Source of the DNA: an uncultured Burkholderiales bacterium
GTDB lineage: Bacteria > Pseudomonadota > Gammaproteobacteria > Burkholderiales > Burkholderiaceae_C
Length of the DNA: 51,511 bases
Reading direction: 5' to 3'
Assembly: GCA_903830725.1 (NCBI GenBank)
Contig: CAIKVH010000124.1
Location: forward strand, 1-51,511
Shown here: positions 1 through 7,203 of the stretch, piece by piece
Layout of the letters: each line of letters starts with the position of its first letter
Position numbering within the stretch: position 1 is the stretch's first letter
Position numbers and translations under genes: made by a program
Notes under the pieces: model-generated
Told to the model about the DNA's origin: nothing
Databases searched by the model: none
Seen by the model: only the letters and a program-made list of their open reading frames with translations

Positions 1-132
1 AGTGGACCAACCCACATCTTTAACCTAGGGCACGGTATTAGCCAGTTCACCCCGCCTGAGCATGTTCACTCCTTGGTAGATACGGTTCACTCCCACTCTA
101 AAGCCATGAGAGCACAAAAAGCCAAGGCTTAG
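1..132 (+). CDS. hemE: Uroporphyrinogen decarboxylase, C-terminal fragment (cut by window edge)
   Basis: The window opens inside a gene. Frame 1 reads 43 codons to a TAG at 130-132. The segment HIFNLGHGI followed by TPPEHV and a hydrophobic/His tail is the conserved C-terminus of HemE, which decarboxylates uroporphyrinogen III to coproporphyrinogen III in cytoplasmic haem synthesis. Only the last strand and helix of the barrel are present, so catalytic residues cannot be checked. The next gene lies on the opposite strand, so hemE ends its transcription unit here. hemF, a later step of the same pathway, occurs in this window at 33354. The call rests on the short but characteristic GHGI motif. 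Confidence 0.85.
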   Translation, partial: SGPTHIFNLGHGISQFTPPEHVHSLVDTVHSHSKAMRAQKAKA

Positions 133-327
133 TTGTCCGTAACGCCCCCGGCTGGTCGTATCATCTCTTTTGCAGTGAGTTCACGGCTAGGATGAGCGGG
201 GAATGGGGGCGGGAGAACTATGAAAAGTTCTAGAACATAGGCATACACATAGGCATACAACTCAAGCGCAGTCTTCTTATATGCCGAAAAATTATTATTT
301 CAAAGCAGTTTTCCCTGCATGAGCCGC
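133..327. other. Intergenic region between convergent hemE and the ABC importer
   Basis: No coding sequence is seen. There is a short hairpin candidate (GAACT at 215-219 pairing with AGTTC at 226-230) overlapping a 10-bp palindrome GTTCTAGAAC at 227-236. A nearby direct repeat of AGGCATACA lies around 239-259. None is followed by a clear T-run on either strand, so I do not call a terminator. Confidence 0.4.
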
Positions 328-1245
328 TTATTCTTTAACTGCTCCGGTCATTCCCGAAACATACTGTTCAACGAAGAAGGAATATAAGACAGCAACCGGT
401 AATGAGCCAAAGAGTGCTCCCGCCATCAATGGCCCCCAGTGATAGACATCGCCGTCAACCAGTTCAGTAACGACGCCAACAGGCACAGTCTTCATCTCAG
501 ATGAGGAGATAAAGGTGAGGGCGTATATGAATTCGTTCCAAGACAAAGTGAACGCAAAAATGCCAGCAGATATTAATCCGGGGATAGACAGGGGTAAAAC
601 AATTTTGATCAAAATCTCAAGTCGAGTAGCTCCGTCCATTAGCGCGCATTCCTCTAACTCATATGGAATGGTTCTGAAATAACCCATGAGCAACCAAGTG
701 CAAAAGGGAATTAGAAATGTTGGATAGGTAAGTATCAAAGCCCATTTTGTGTCAAAAAGCCCGAGCTGAAAAACAATCGTAGACAAGGGAATGAAGAGAA
801 TAGAGGGAGGAACCAAGTAAGCTAAAAAGATGGACAGGCCAACCTGTTTTGATCCCCTAAAACGTAGTCTCTCAATGGAGTATGCTGCGAACACGGAGCA
901 AAGCAGGGATACAAAGGTTGAGACCACCGAGATAATTACTGTGTTCCAAAGCCAATCTGGATAAGCGGTTTGAAAGAGTAATTTCTCAAAATGCTCAAGC
1001 GTTGGGTGGATCACCCAAAAAGGATTGCCGTCATGTGAGAGGAGTTCGGCGTCGGGTTTGATGGCCGTGATAACCATCCAAAAGAAGGGAAATAAAAGCA
1101 CAAAAACAAAGATACCCAGCGGCAAGAAAACAGTTATGAACCTCTTGTGAAGTGAGTCCAAATAATCCATACTTCCAGCGGGATTTGCGCTATCTTCTTT
1201 ATCGCTTGAGAGTGTGTTTTCTGGGCTGCTAGTTGTGTCTGACAT
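328..1245 (-). CDS. Carbohydrate ABC transporter permease, MalG/UgpE type
   Basis: This is a 305-residue inner-membrane permease of the CUT1 carbohydrate importer family. About six hydrophobic segments are visible, the first at residues 37-60. The cytoplasmic EAA loop that docks on the ATPase is at about 199-218 (EECALMDGAT...LP), matching the MalG family. A 30-residue hydrophilic Ser/Thr-rich N-terminal extension precedes the first membrane segment. It is the last gene of a four-gene minus-strand cluster (ATPase, binding protein, MalF-type permease, this gene), 107 bp after the preceding permease. The substrate cannot be read from the sequence; sugars, polyols and glycerol-3-phosphate are all possible for CUT1. 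Confidence 0.9.
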   Translation of the reverse strand: MSDTTSSPENTLSSDKEDSANPAGSMDYLDSLHKRFITVFLPLGIFVFVLLFPFFWMVITAIKPDAELLSHDGNPFWVIHPTLEHFEKLLFQTAYPDWLWNTVIISVVSTFVSLLCSVFAAYSIERLRFRGSKQVGLSIFLAYLVPPSILFIPLSTIVFQLGLFDTKWALILTYPTFLIPFCTWLLMGYFRTIPYELEECALMDGATRLEILIKIVLPLSIPGLISAGIFAFTLSWNEFIYALTFISSSEMKTVPVGVVTELVDGDVYHWGPLMAGALFGSLPVAVLYSFFVEQYVSGMTGAVKE

Positions 1246-1352
1246 GATTGGGTATCTGGTTTAATAACTTTGGTGCTTAAAAGTTCTGGACTTAAGTGGA
1301 TTAGGCATTCAGCATAAAAGGGGAGAAACGAAATTTATGCTTGAATGTTTTG

Positions 1353-2255
1353 TCAAGAATCCGAGCCCCCTTGTTGCCAAGCCCTTCTTTGGAGTCCGAA
1401 GAAACTGAACAAGATGGCTGCGAGTAAAAAAGGCACCATCGCAATCGCGATAGCTGCTCCCTCGCCAAGCGCTCCGCCAGAGATCGCTCTTTGGAAAGAT
1501 AATGTCGCCATCAAGTGCGTGTTGTTAAGAGGGCCACCTCTTGTCAGAACATAAATTAATTGGAAATCTGTGAAAGTAAATAACACAGAAAAAGTCATGA
1601 CAACCGCAATGATGGGTGTCAGTAAGGGCAGGGTAATGTGCCTAAATTTTTGCCACCCCGTTGCCCCGTCAATCGCGCAGGCTTCATAAAGCGAGGGTGA
1701 AATCGTTTGAAGTCCAGCCAGGAGTGTGATGGCAACAAAGGGCACACCTCGCCAAATATTTGCTGCAATTGCCGAAAATCTAGCGTTCCATGGGTCCCCT
1801 AAAAAGTCAATATAGTGATCTATAAGCCCAGCTTTCACGAGTGCCCAGGAGAGGATAGAGAACTGAGCGTCAAATAGCCACCAAAATGCAAGAGCAGAAA
1901 GAGCTGTTGGGACGATGTAGGGGAGCAAAATAATAGAGCGAAAAAATGTCTTAAACGGAATGCGCTCGTTGAGCAATATTGCCAGCCACAGCCCTAAAAA
2001 GAATTTAACAGTACTGGCTATGACCGTATAGAAAAGCGTATTAAATAAAGCCAATCGGGTAACCGAGTCGTCCCACAGGAAGATATAGTTTTCAAGCCCA
2101 ATCCACGCCCCACCACGCCCAATTTTTGTGTCCGTAAATCCAAGCCAAACACCTAAGCCTAACGGGTAGGTTAGAAATACGATCAAGAGTGCGGCAGCGG
2201 GGAGCATGAACAATGCTCCTAGCGCGTTGCGATTATTTTGTAAGTTCTTGAACAT
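1353..2255 (-). CDS. Carbohydrate ABC transporter permease, MalF/UgpA type
   Basis: A 300-residue integral membrane protein that forms the heterodimeric CUT1 channel with the permease downstream. Hydrophobic segments begin at residues 13-37. The EAA docking loop is at 191-210 (EACAIDGATGW...LP), typical of MalF/UgpA subunits. It lacks the large periplasmic loop and extra helices of E. coli MalF and is closer to UgpA in length. Start ATG at 2255-2253, stop TGA at 1355-1353. It lies 104 bp downstream of the binding-protein gene and is probably cotranscribed with it. Confidence 0.9.
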   Translation of the reverse strand: MFKNLQNNRNALGALFMLPAAALLIVFLTYPLGLGVWLGFTDTKIGRGGAWIGLENYIFLWDDSVTRLALFNTLFYTVIASTVKFFLGLWLAILLNERIPFKTFFRSIILLPYIVPTALSALAFWWLFDAQFSILSWALVKAGLIDHYIDFLGDPWNARFSAIAANIWRGVPFVAITLLAGLQTISPSLYEACAIDGATGWQKFRHITLPLLTPIIAVVMTFSVLFTFTDFQLIYVLTRGGPLNNTHLMATLSFQRAISGGALGEGAAIAIAMVPFLLAAILFSFFGLQRRAWQQGGSDS

Positions 2256-2359
2256 GAAATCCTGTAAACCGGTCGATTGATTCTTCTTTTAACAATTTCT
2301 CTAAAGCAGAAAAGCAGTAAGAGTGTGAACTCCTCTGCATTTCTGTTTGGACCTAAGTA

Positions 2360-3760
2360 TTAAACGTTGTAATAACGCTCGGCACGTTTTTGTGCGCGCT
2401 CTGCTGCTTCCTTAGGCGTTTTAGCCCCCGAGGCGGCCTCGGCAACCATGTTGGGTACGATAAAGTCTGCCAAGGCTCCGGCAGAGGCGTAGCCCAGTTT
2501 GCCAGCGTATCCAGCGGGTCTTAGGTTTTTGACTGAATCTCTGTAAGGCATATGCTTTGGATCCATCGTCCAAACAGAGTTGCTCTCGTAATCTTTAAGA
2601 GGCTGAGAGATATAACCACCGGCCCCGAGTAACCATGGGTCATACTGCTCTTTTTCCATCATAAAGCGAACGAACTCCTTCGCAGCTTTAGGGTACTTGG
2701 TGTACTTCATAATCATTTGATTGAAGAACAAATGGTATTCGGTTGGTACACCAACTGGGCCAATCGGCATGACCGAGTGGTTGATGTCTGCAGCCAACTC
2801 CTTGACCTTGGGGTCAGTGGAGTTTTTAGCAGCATAGTAAATCGAAATTCCGTTGTTGGTTGCGCTGATTTGACCGTCCAAGAATGCTTTGTTGTTGTTT
2901 GGATCTAACCAAGAAAGCGTTCCAGGAACAAATGTTTGATAGAGCTCTTTGGCGTATTCAAGTGCTTTTAATGTCTCTGGACTGTCAATGACAACGCGGT
3001 TGTTTTTATCAACAATCGAGCCACCAAATGCCCATACCAACCAGTGAGTCCAACCACTGTCTCCAGTTGCATTGCCAAGCGCCAATCCCCCTGGCGTGCC
3101 TTTTTCCTTAAGTGCTTTGAACATTCTTAGGAAGCCGTCGGTGTCTTTTGGAAAGCTATTAAAGCCCGCCGCCTTTAAATGGCTTTCACGGTAAACCATG
3201 ATTGAGCCCGTTGCGCCGAGTGGTGTGCCAATCCAGTGTTTACCGTCTGGCTTTAGGTACGCTTCGCAGGACTTGTACCATCCCCCGTACTTCTTACCCA
3301 AGTACTCGTTGAGGTCAGTCACGTCCAGGAGTTTGTCTGGGTAAAGATTTGCGTCATCATTGGTACTTAGGATAATGTCCGGCCCAGCTCCAGTGTTGGC
3401 AGCGACTGCCGCTTTGGGGCGGACGTCCTCCCAGCTCTCTGTATCAACGCGAACTTCGATACCTGTTTTCTCTGTGAATTTTTGCACGTTGGCCGTATAG
3501 GCATCCATATCGCCTTGAACAAAACGCTTCCAACGCAAAATTCTAAGTTTTGCACCTTTCTCAACTGTATTGTTCCACTGAGCATTCGCGTCTTTCACCC
3601 AAAAGAAGGGTGAAGATGCGCCGACTACGGCGGCTGCAGAGGAGGCGCGAATTAGGGTCCGTCGTCCCGAATTCAGGGACTCAGATTCAGCAGGTTTTAC
3701 GACTGAACTATCCTCAACTTGCGTTGAATTTAACTTGTTATCGTGCTTATTGTTTGACAT
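2360..3760 (-). CDS. CUT1-type extracellular solute-binding protein, Tat-exported
   Basis: A 466-residue periplasmic binding protein of the carbohydrate ABC importer. The N-terminus is an unusually long, hydrophilic 32-residue leader before a twin-arginine (RR at 33-34). A hydrophobic Ala/Val stretch follows, with a likely signal-peptidase site after ANA at about residue 60, so export is probably by Tat. The mature part has the family pattern of a two-lobe binding protein (TGIEVRVDTESW near the N-lobe, GPDIILS, and a conserved C-terminal region). A good Shine-Dalgarno (GGAG, 8 nt before ATG) supports the start. It sits between the ATPase and the two permeases. The ligand is not inferable. Confidence 0.88.
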   Translation of the reverse strand: MSNNKHDNKLNSTQVEDSSVVKPAESESLNSGRRTLIRASSAAAVVGASSPFFWVKDANAQWNNTVEKGAKLRILRWKRFVQGDMDAYTANVQKFTEKTGIEVRVDTESWEDVRPKAAVAANTGAGPDIILSTNDDANLYPDKLLDVTDLNEYLGKKYGGWYKSCEAYLKPDGKHWIGTPLGATGSIMVYRESHLKAAGFNSFPKDTDGFLRMFKALKEKGTPGGLALGNATGDSGWTHWLVWAFGGSIVDKNNRVVIDSPETLKALEYAKELYQTFVPGTLSWLDPNNNKAFLDGQISATNNGISIYYAAKNSTDPKVKELAADINHSVMPIGPVGVPTEYHLFFNQMIMKYTKYPKAAKEFVRFMMEKEQYDPWLLGAGGYISQPLKDYESNSVWTMDPKHMPYRDSVKNLRPAGYAGKLGYASAGALADFIVPNMVAEAASGAKTPKEAAERAQKRAERYYNV

Positions 3761-3834
3761 GAATAAATCTCCTTGGTGAAATTTTGATTAAGATTTTTGT
3801 TAGTGTGATATTTTTATGACCTAAAAACTGAACT

Positions 3835-4905
3835 CTACTTCAAACGCTCTCCACTGGTTTGATCAAACAAGTGAGATCTGTTCACATCGGGCATGAGGTG
3901 AATGGTCTCGCCTGATTTGAAGGTATGACGCTCTCTAAATACACTTGATATTTGTTGTCCAGCAACTTTTGAGAAAACCTGTGTTTCCGCACCAGTGGGT
4001 TCGACGACGATTACGGTATTGGTGATGCCTTGGCCTGTGCTTGTGATGCTCAAGTGCTCCGGTCTAATGCCGTAATTGACTGCGCGCCCCTCAAGGGCGA
4101 GCGCCTTGTTGGTGCCGCTTGGGATTGGGAGTGTGTCACCCGACTGCAAAAGCACTTCGCCGGCTTTGATCACTCCGGGGAGGAAGTTCATGGAGGGGGA
4201 GCCTATAAAGCCCGCTACAAATTGATTGTCTGGGAAATCGTAGAGTTGAAGGGGCGTACCAATTTGTTCAACGAGGCCGTCCTTCATTACGACGATCTTG
4301 TCGGCCATGGTCATGGCTTCAATTTGATCGTGGGTCACGTAAATGGAGGTTGTTTGAAGTCTTTGGTGCAGCTCCTTGATCTCCGTTCTCATCAGCACCC
4401 GAAGATTGGCATCCAAGTTGGAGAGGGGTTCGTCAAAGAGAAATACTTGAGGGTCTCGAACTATTGCGCGACCCATTGCAACGCGCTGTCTTTGTCCGCC
4501 CGATAATTGGCGTGGGAAGCGATCTAAGAGGGCGTCAAGTGCCAAAATCTTAGAGGCCTTGGTGATTCTTTCGTGAATATTTTCTGCCGACTCTTTCGCT
4601 AACATCAAAGAAAAGGCCATGTTATCTTTGACGGTCATGTGTGGGTACAGAGCGTAGTTTTGGAACACCATCGCTATGTCTCGCTCCTTGGGTGGGACTG
4701 TATTGACGACTCGAGAGCCAATCGATATCTCTCCCTTGCCTATTTCCTCGAGTCCCGCAATCATTCGTAGCAGGGTTGACTTACCGCAACCCGATGGGCC
4801 CACTAAAACGACAAACTCTCCATCAGCGATATCTATGGATACGCCTTTAATGATTTGACTTTTACCAAAATTCTTAAAAACATTTGAAATTGAAACTGAA
4901 GCCAT
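3835..4905 (-). CDS. Carbohydrate ABC transporter ATP-binding protein, MalK/UgpC type
   Basis: A 356-residue cytoplasmic ATPase that energises the CUT1 importer. The Walker A motif GPSGCGKS is at residues 36-43. The Q-loop glutamine is in [12 protein letters not shown], the ABC signature LSGGQ at 132-136 and Walker B FDEP ending at 158, with the H-loop in [10 protein letters not shown]. The C-terminal ~120 residues match the MalK/UgpC OB-fold (TOBE) domain, including the GIRPEH motif. Length is normal for the subfamily. It is the first gene of the minus-strand cluster, so the promoter should lie in 4906-5275. Some MalK-type ATPases serve more than one importer, so exclusive pairing is inferred. 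Confidence 0.92.
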   Translation of the reverse strand: MASVSISNVFKNFGKSQIIKGVSIDIADGEFVVLVGPSGCGKSTLLRMIAGLEEIGKGEISIGSRVVNTVPPKERDIAMVFQNYALYPHMTVKDNMAFSLMLAKESAENIHERITKASKILALDALLDRFPRQLSGGQRQRVAMGRAIVRDPQVFLFDEPLSNLDANLRVLMRTEIKELHQRLQTTSIYVTHDQIEAMTMADKIVVMKDGLVEQIGTPLQLYDFPDNQFVAGFIGSPSMNFLPGVIKAGEVLLQSGDTLPIPSGTNKALALEGRAVNYGIRPEHLSITSTGQGITNTVIVVEPTGAETQVFSKVAGQQISSVFRERHTFKSGETIHLMPDVNRSHLFDQTSGERLK

Positions 4906-5275
4906 ATTTGATTTTTAAAATTGATTACTTAAAAAAGTGAATCTTTGCAGAGCGCATTTTTATTCTTAAGATGCCAAAAGAACACAAACCTGTCTCCGTT
5001 CCTGATAAGGTTATATTTCAACAAGAAATTGGAGCATATGCTCTACTGGTTTACCTGGGGTTGGGGATGCGAAAAAATAAATTAAACCGGTGTTTAAATC
5101 TTTAAAAAATAAGCTATAGGTATGGGCTAACTCATAGGTTAGATGCATACTTAAAATCGAAATGCCTCGCAAAAGAGACTTTTCAGCTTGATTTAAGGTT
5201 TGATGTATTTAAAAAGACTTCGGTTTTGGAAAGTCTTATATATCGTAAATATTTGAGATGGGTGGGGGTGAGAAA
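4906..5275. other. 370-bp intergenic region upstream of the ABC importer
   Basis: No credible open reading frame. It must hold the promoter of the importer (reading left) and the 3' flank of the Cys-rich gene at 5276. The clearest structure is an inverted repeat TTAAAC-CGGT-GTTTAA at 5082-5097. The flanks are AT-rich, and the short motif AAAGACTT recurs near 5212. Confidence 0.5.
5082..5097. promoter_or_regulatory. Candidate operator upstream of the carbohydrate importer
   Basis: Perfect 6-bp arms TTAAAC and GTTTAA flank a CGGT centre, 177 bp upstream of the ATPase start. Sugar importers are often controlled by LacI- or GntR-type repressors that bind such dyads, but no regulator gene lies next to this operon, so the role is inferred. 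Confidence 0.3.
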
Positions 5276-6064
5276 CTATTCTTCCTCAAAGTGTTTCCAG
5301 CAAGACATCTCATCAAGTATTTCACTTTTGTTATTTAAACAAAATTCTTTGTAGATGTGTTTTTTATGATCACTTAATATAAATGTGCGGTAGAGCGTTC
5401 TGTCCTTCACTGAGAAGATGACAAAACGAGGTTGCGGACAGTCCTCGCCCAAAACACAACTCTTCATAACATCGGTATTGAGATAAAACTCGATGGTCAC
5501 GATTGGCAGTTTAGGAGGCTTCTCGGTAGGGACGAGTCGCATGGCGCAGGTCTTGCCTGTCACCAAGGGCATTCCTAACTTCTCCGCAAGCATATTCATG
5601 TCTTTAGCGAGCAACTCCCTGTACCACTCACCAACGGTGCCTCGGCAGAAGTAATATTTTTCTTCACCGCGCTCGTTAAAAGGCTCGATGTAGGGTTGGC
5701 GTTTCGAGTCGAGATAGAAAAGTGGCTCTATGCCTTCGTAGGTGCGCTTAGGGGCAGCTTTCTTTTCTCCGCCTTCCTTTTTCTCGCCGCCTTCTTTCTT
5801 TTCTCCGCCTTCCTTTTTCTCGCCGCCCTCTTTCTTCTCTTCTTTTTTGCCTTCTTTTTTCTCCCCGCCTTCTTTCTTCTCCTCCTTCTTACCTTCTTTC
5901 TTTTCTCCGCCTTCCTTTTTCTCGCCGCCTTCTTTCTTCTCTTCTTTTTTGCCTTCTTTTTTCTCTTCCTTTTTCTCCTCACCAGCAAAGGAGGGCGCAG
6001 GCAAGCTTATGCACATAATGCACAGGCTGAGGATTAATAGGATCGTTTTTTGGGAGAATTTCAT
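5276..6064 (-). CDS. Secreted six-cysteine protein with Lys/Glu/Gly repeat (family not recognised)
   Basis: A 262-residue protein in three parts. Residues 1-27 are a classical signal peptide with likely cleavage after SFA. Residues 28-102 are a pure K/E/G repeat built from EKKEGG and EGKKEEKK blocks. Residues 103-262 form a compact C-terminal domain with six cysteines at 140, 173, 203, 209, 242 and 255. The neighbouring protein at 6196-6921 has the same domain, with Cys spacings of 33, 30, 6, 33, 13 here against 33, 29, 6, 33, 13 there, and both have W(Y/F)RE seven residues after the first Cys. Six conserved cysteines in an exported protein suggest three disulfides. I do not recognise the family and assign no function; the charged repeat could act as a flexible spacer. 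Confidence 0.8.
   Translation of the reverse strand: MKFSQKTILLILSLCIMCISLPAPSFAGEEKKEEKKEGKKEEKKEGGEKKEGGEKKEGKKEEKKEGGEKKEGKKEEKKEGGEKKEGGEKKEGGEKKEGGEKKAAPKRTYEGIEPLFYLDSKRQPYIEPFNERGEEKYYFCRGTVGEWYRELLAKDMNMLAEKLGMPLVTGKTCAMRLVPTEKPPKLPIVTIEFYLNTDVMKSCVLGEDCPQPRFVIFSVKDRTLYRTFILSDHKKHIYKEFCLNNKSEILDEMSCWKHFEEE
5759..5983. repeat. In-frame coding minisatellite, purine-rich on the minus strand
   Basis: About 225 bp encoding the K/E/G repeat (residues 28-102). On the plus strand it is almost only pyrimidines, interrupted by single G in the Gly codons. The units are multiples of 18 bp (six residues) mixed with 12-15 bp variants, so it can expand or contract in frame. Long open frames in the other readings of this tract are artefacts of the composition. 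Confidence 0.9.
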
Positions 6065-6138
6065 GGCTTAAATTTAAATAGACTCTTCCTGTGATCGGTT
6101 GGAGCGGTGAAAGCTTGAGTTTTAGGTCTTTTTATTAA

Positions 6139-6180
6139 TTCTTAAGTATTCTTTCTTAAGTAATCGTTCTTAAGTATTCG
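6139..6180. repeat. Three tandem 14-bp repeats containing CTTAAG
   Basis: Starts at 6139, 6153 and 6167; each copy begins TTCTTAAGTA, with the last four bases varying (TTCT, ATCG, TTCG). Each has the palindromic core CTTAAG. The array sits in the 131-bp gap between the two Cys-rich genes, 75-116 bp upstream of the start at 6064. That placement fits regulator binding sites. An 11-bp match (TCTTAAGTATT) occurs upstream of the unknown gene at 27822. Confidence 0.6.
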
Positions 6181-6195
6181 TTGGTTGAGGAGGCG

Positions 6196-6921
6196 TCACT
6201 CCTCAACGGTATAGCAAGTCGAGTTTTTGTACCACTTGCCCTTATCCGTCACACAGTTTTGGCTAATGACGTTTTTACCAATGTCGGAGATGAAGTATTG
6301 TCTAAAAACTTTGTTTCCCTTGAGGATCATGCTGACGCTTCGGTAAGTTAAGCAAAATTTGCCCGTTGTACAAGTGGTCATGTCTTTGTTGGATGAGAAA
6401 AAGTTGACGTTAATTCTTCCAGGCGTCAAGTGGTTCTCATTGGCAACACTCACCAAACAAAGGACACCGTCAACCATTGGAATTTTAGATATTTCAGAGA
6501 AATAATTAAGCTCTGCAACCAATACCTCTCTAAACCAAGGAGCAACAACGCCTTGGCAGTCGTAAAAGTCCAGCTTATAAGTGTGAACTACCACATCAAT
6601 CATGGGCTTATTCTTTGGCCCTAGGAGGAGCATCGGTTCTTTACCCGATGTGGGTGGATGAGCTTTAAGCGATTTGTTGGCTGGGGCGCTAAATTCGGTC
6701 AAGCTATCCAAGAAAGTAGCCTGACCAGTATTGGCATCGGTGGGGCGAGTTTTATCTGTATTGGTGGTAGTTGCATCTTTGTCTTTCATTGCAACCTCCT
6801 TACCCGAGGACTCTTTCCCTGGATAGGGTTTAAATTTGGGTGAATCAGCTTTGTCTTGGCTCCATCCCATTGCACAAAGTGAGAGCGCTAAGCTCAGAGT
6901 TACTAGAATTTTGTAATGCAT
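6196..6921 (-). CDS. Exported six-cysteine protein, paralogue of the neighbouring repeat protein
   Basis: A 241-residue protein. A signal peptide covers roughly residues 1-21 (hydrophobic core LVTLSLALSLCAMGW). A hydrophilic low-complexity linker rich in Asp, Lys and Thr runs to about 95, followed by the shared C-terminal domain. Its cysteines at 122, 155, 184, 190, 223 and 236 match the neighbour in order and almost exactly in spacing. WFRE at 129-132 and the (F/Y)ISD segment near 210 are also shared. The linker replaces the K/E/G repeat of the neighbour, so the two differ mainly in their spacers. It is the upstream gene of the pair on the minus strand. Function unknown; a tandem duplication followed by linker divergence is the simplest history. 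Confidence 0.8.
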   Translation of the reverse strand: MHYKILVTLSLALSLCAMGWSQDKADSPKFKPYPGKESSGKEVAMKDKDATTTNTDKTRPTDANTGQATFLDSLTEFSAPANKSLKAHPPTSGKEPMLLLGPKNKPMIDVVVHTYKLDFYDCQGVVAPWFREVLVAELNYFSEISKIPMVDGVLCLVSVANENHLTPGRINVNFFSSNKDMTTCTTGKFCLTYRSVSMILKGNKVFRQYFISDIGKNVISQNCVTDKGKWYKNSTCYTVEE

Positions 6922-7203
6922 AAAGGAAAAATACTAAAAGTGCCATTAGAGAGCATACTTTAGCATCTCGCGCGCCCTTTTTTTACGGGAAATGCTCAGA
7001 AATTCCACCTTATAGCCTATTGGGCTCAAGTTTTAGGTTTTAGATTCGAAGTTAATAAAAGGAAATAAGTGCACGCGGTGCATGGTTTGGAGCTTGGATC
7101 GATGGGAAGCGTCCAAGGCTTTGTTGGAATTGTTCCAAACTTAATTCTTTTTTGAAAAATTTGGTTCATTTGTATTCAATGCAACCGCTCATAGAGAAGT
7201 CTG
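6922..7203. other. Divergent intergenic region with an inverted repeat
   Basis: This 282-bp gap separates the Cys-rich gene (left) and the beta-propeller gene (right) and must hold both promoters. An inverted repeat TTGGAA-TTG-TTCCAA is at 7124-7138, 65 bp before the propeller start. I see no confident -10/-35 pair. Confidence 0.4.

Noticed and set aside
4030-4506. 158-codon plus-strand open frame opposite the ABC ATPase
   Set aside because: It is antisense to a fully conserved MalK-type ATPase, and the translation shows no domain.
5696-6071. Long plus-strand and minus-strand open frames across the K/E/G repeat (very Arg/Lys- or Phe/Leu-rich)
   Set aside because: They arise from the low-complexity tract read in other frames. 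Composition is extreme, ribosome sites are missing, and the real gene has a signal peptide and a conserved domain.
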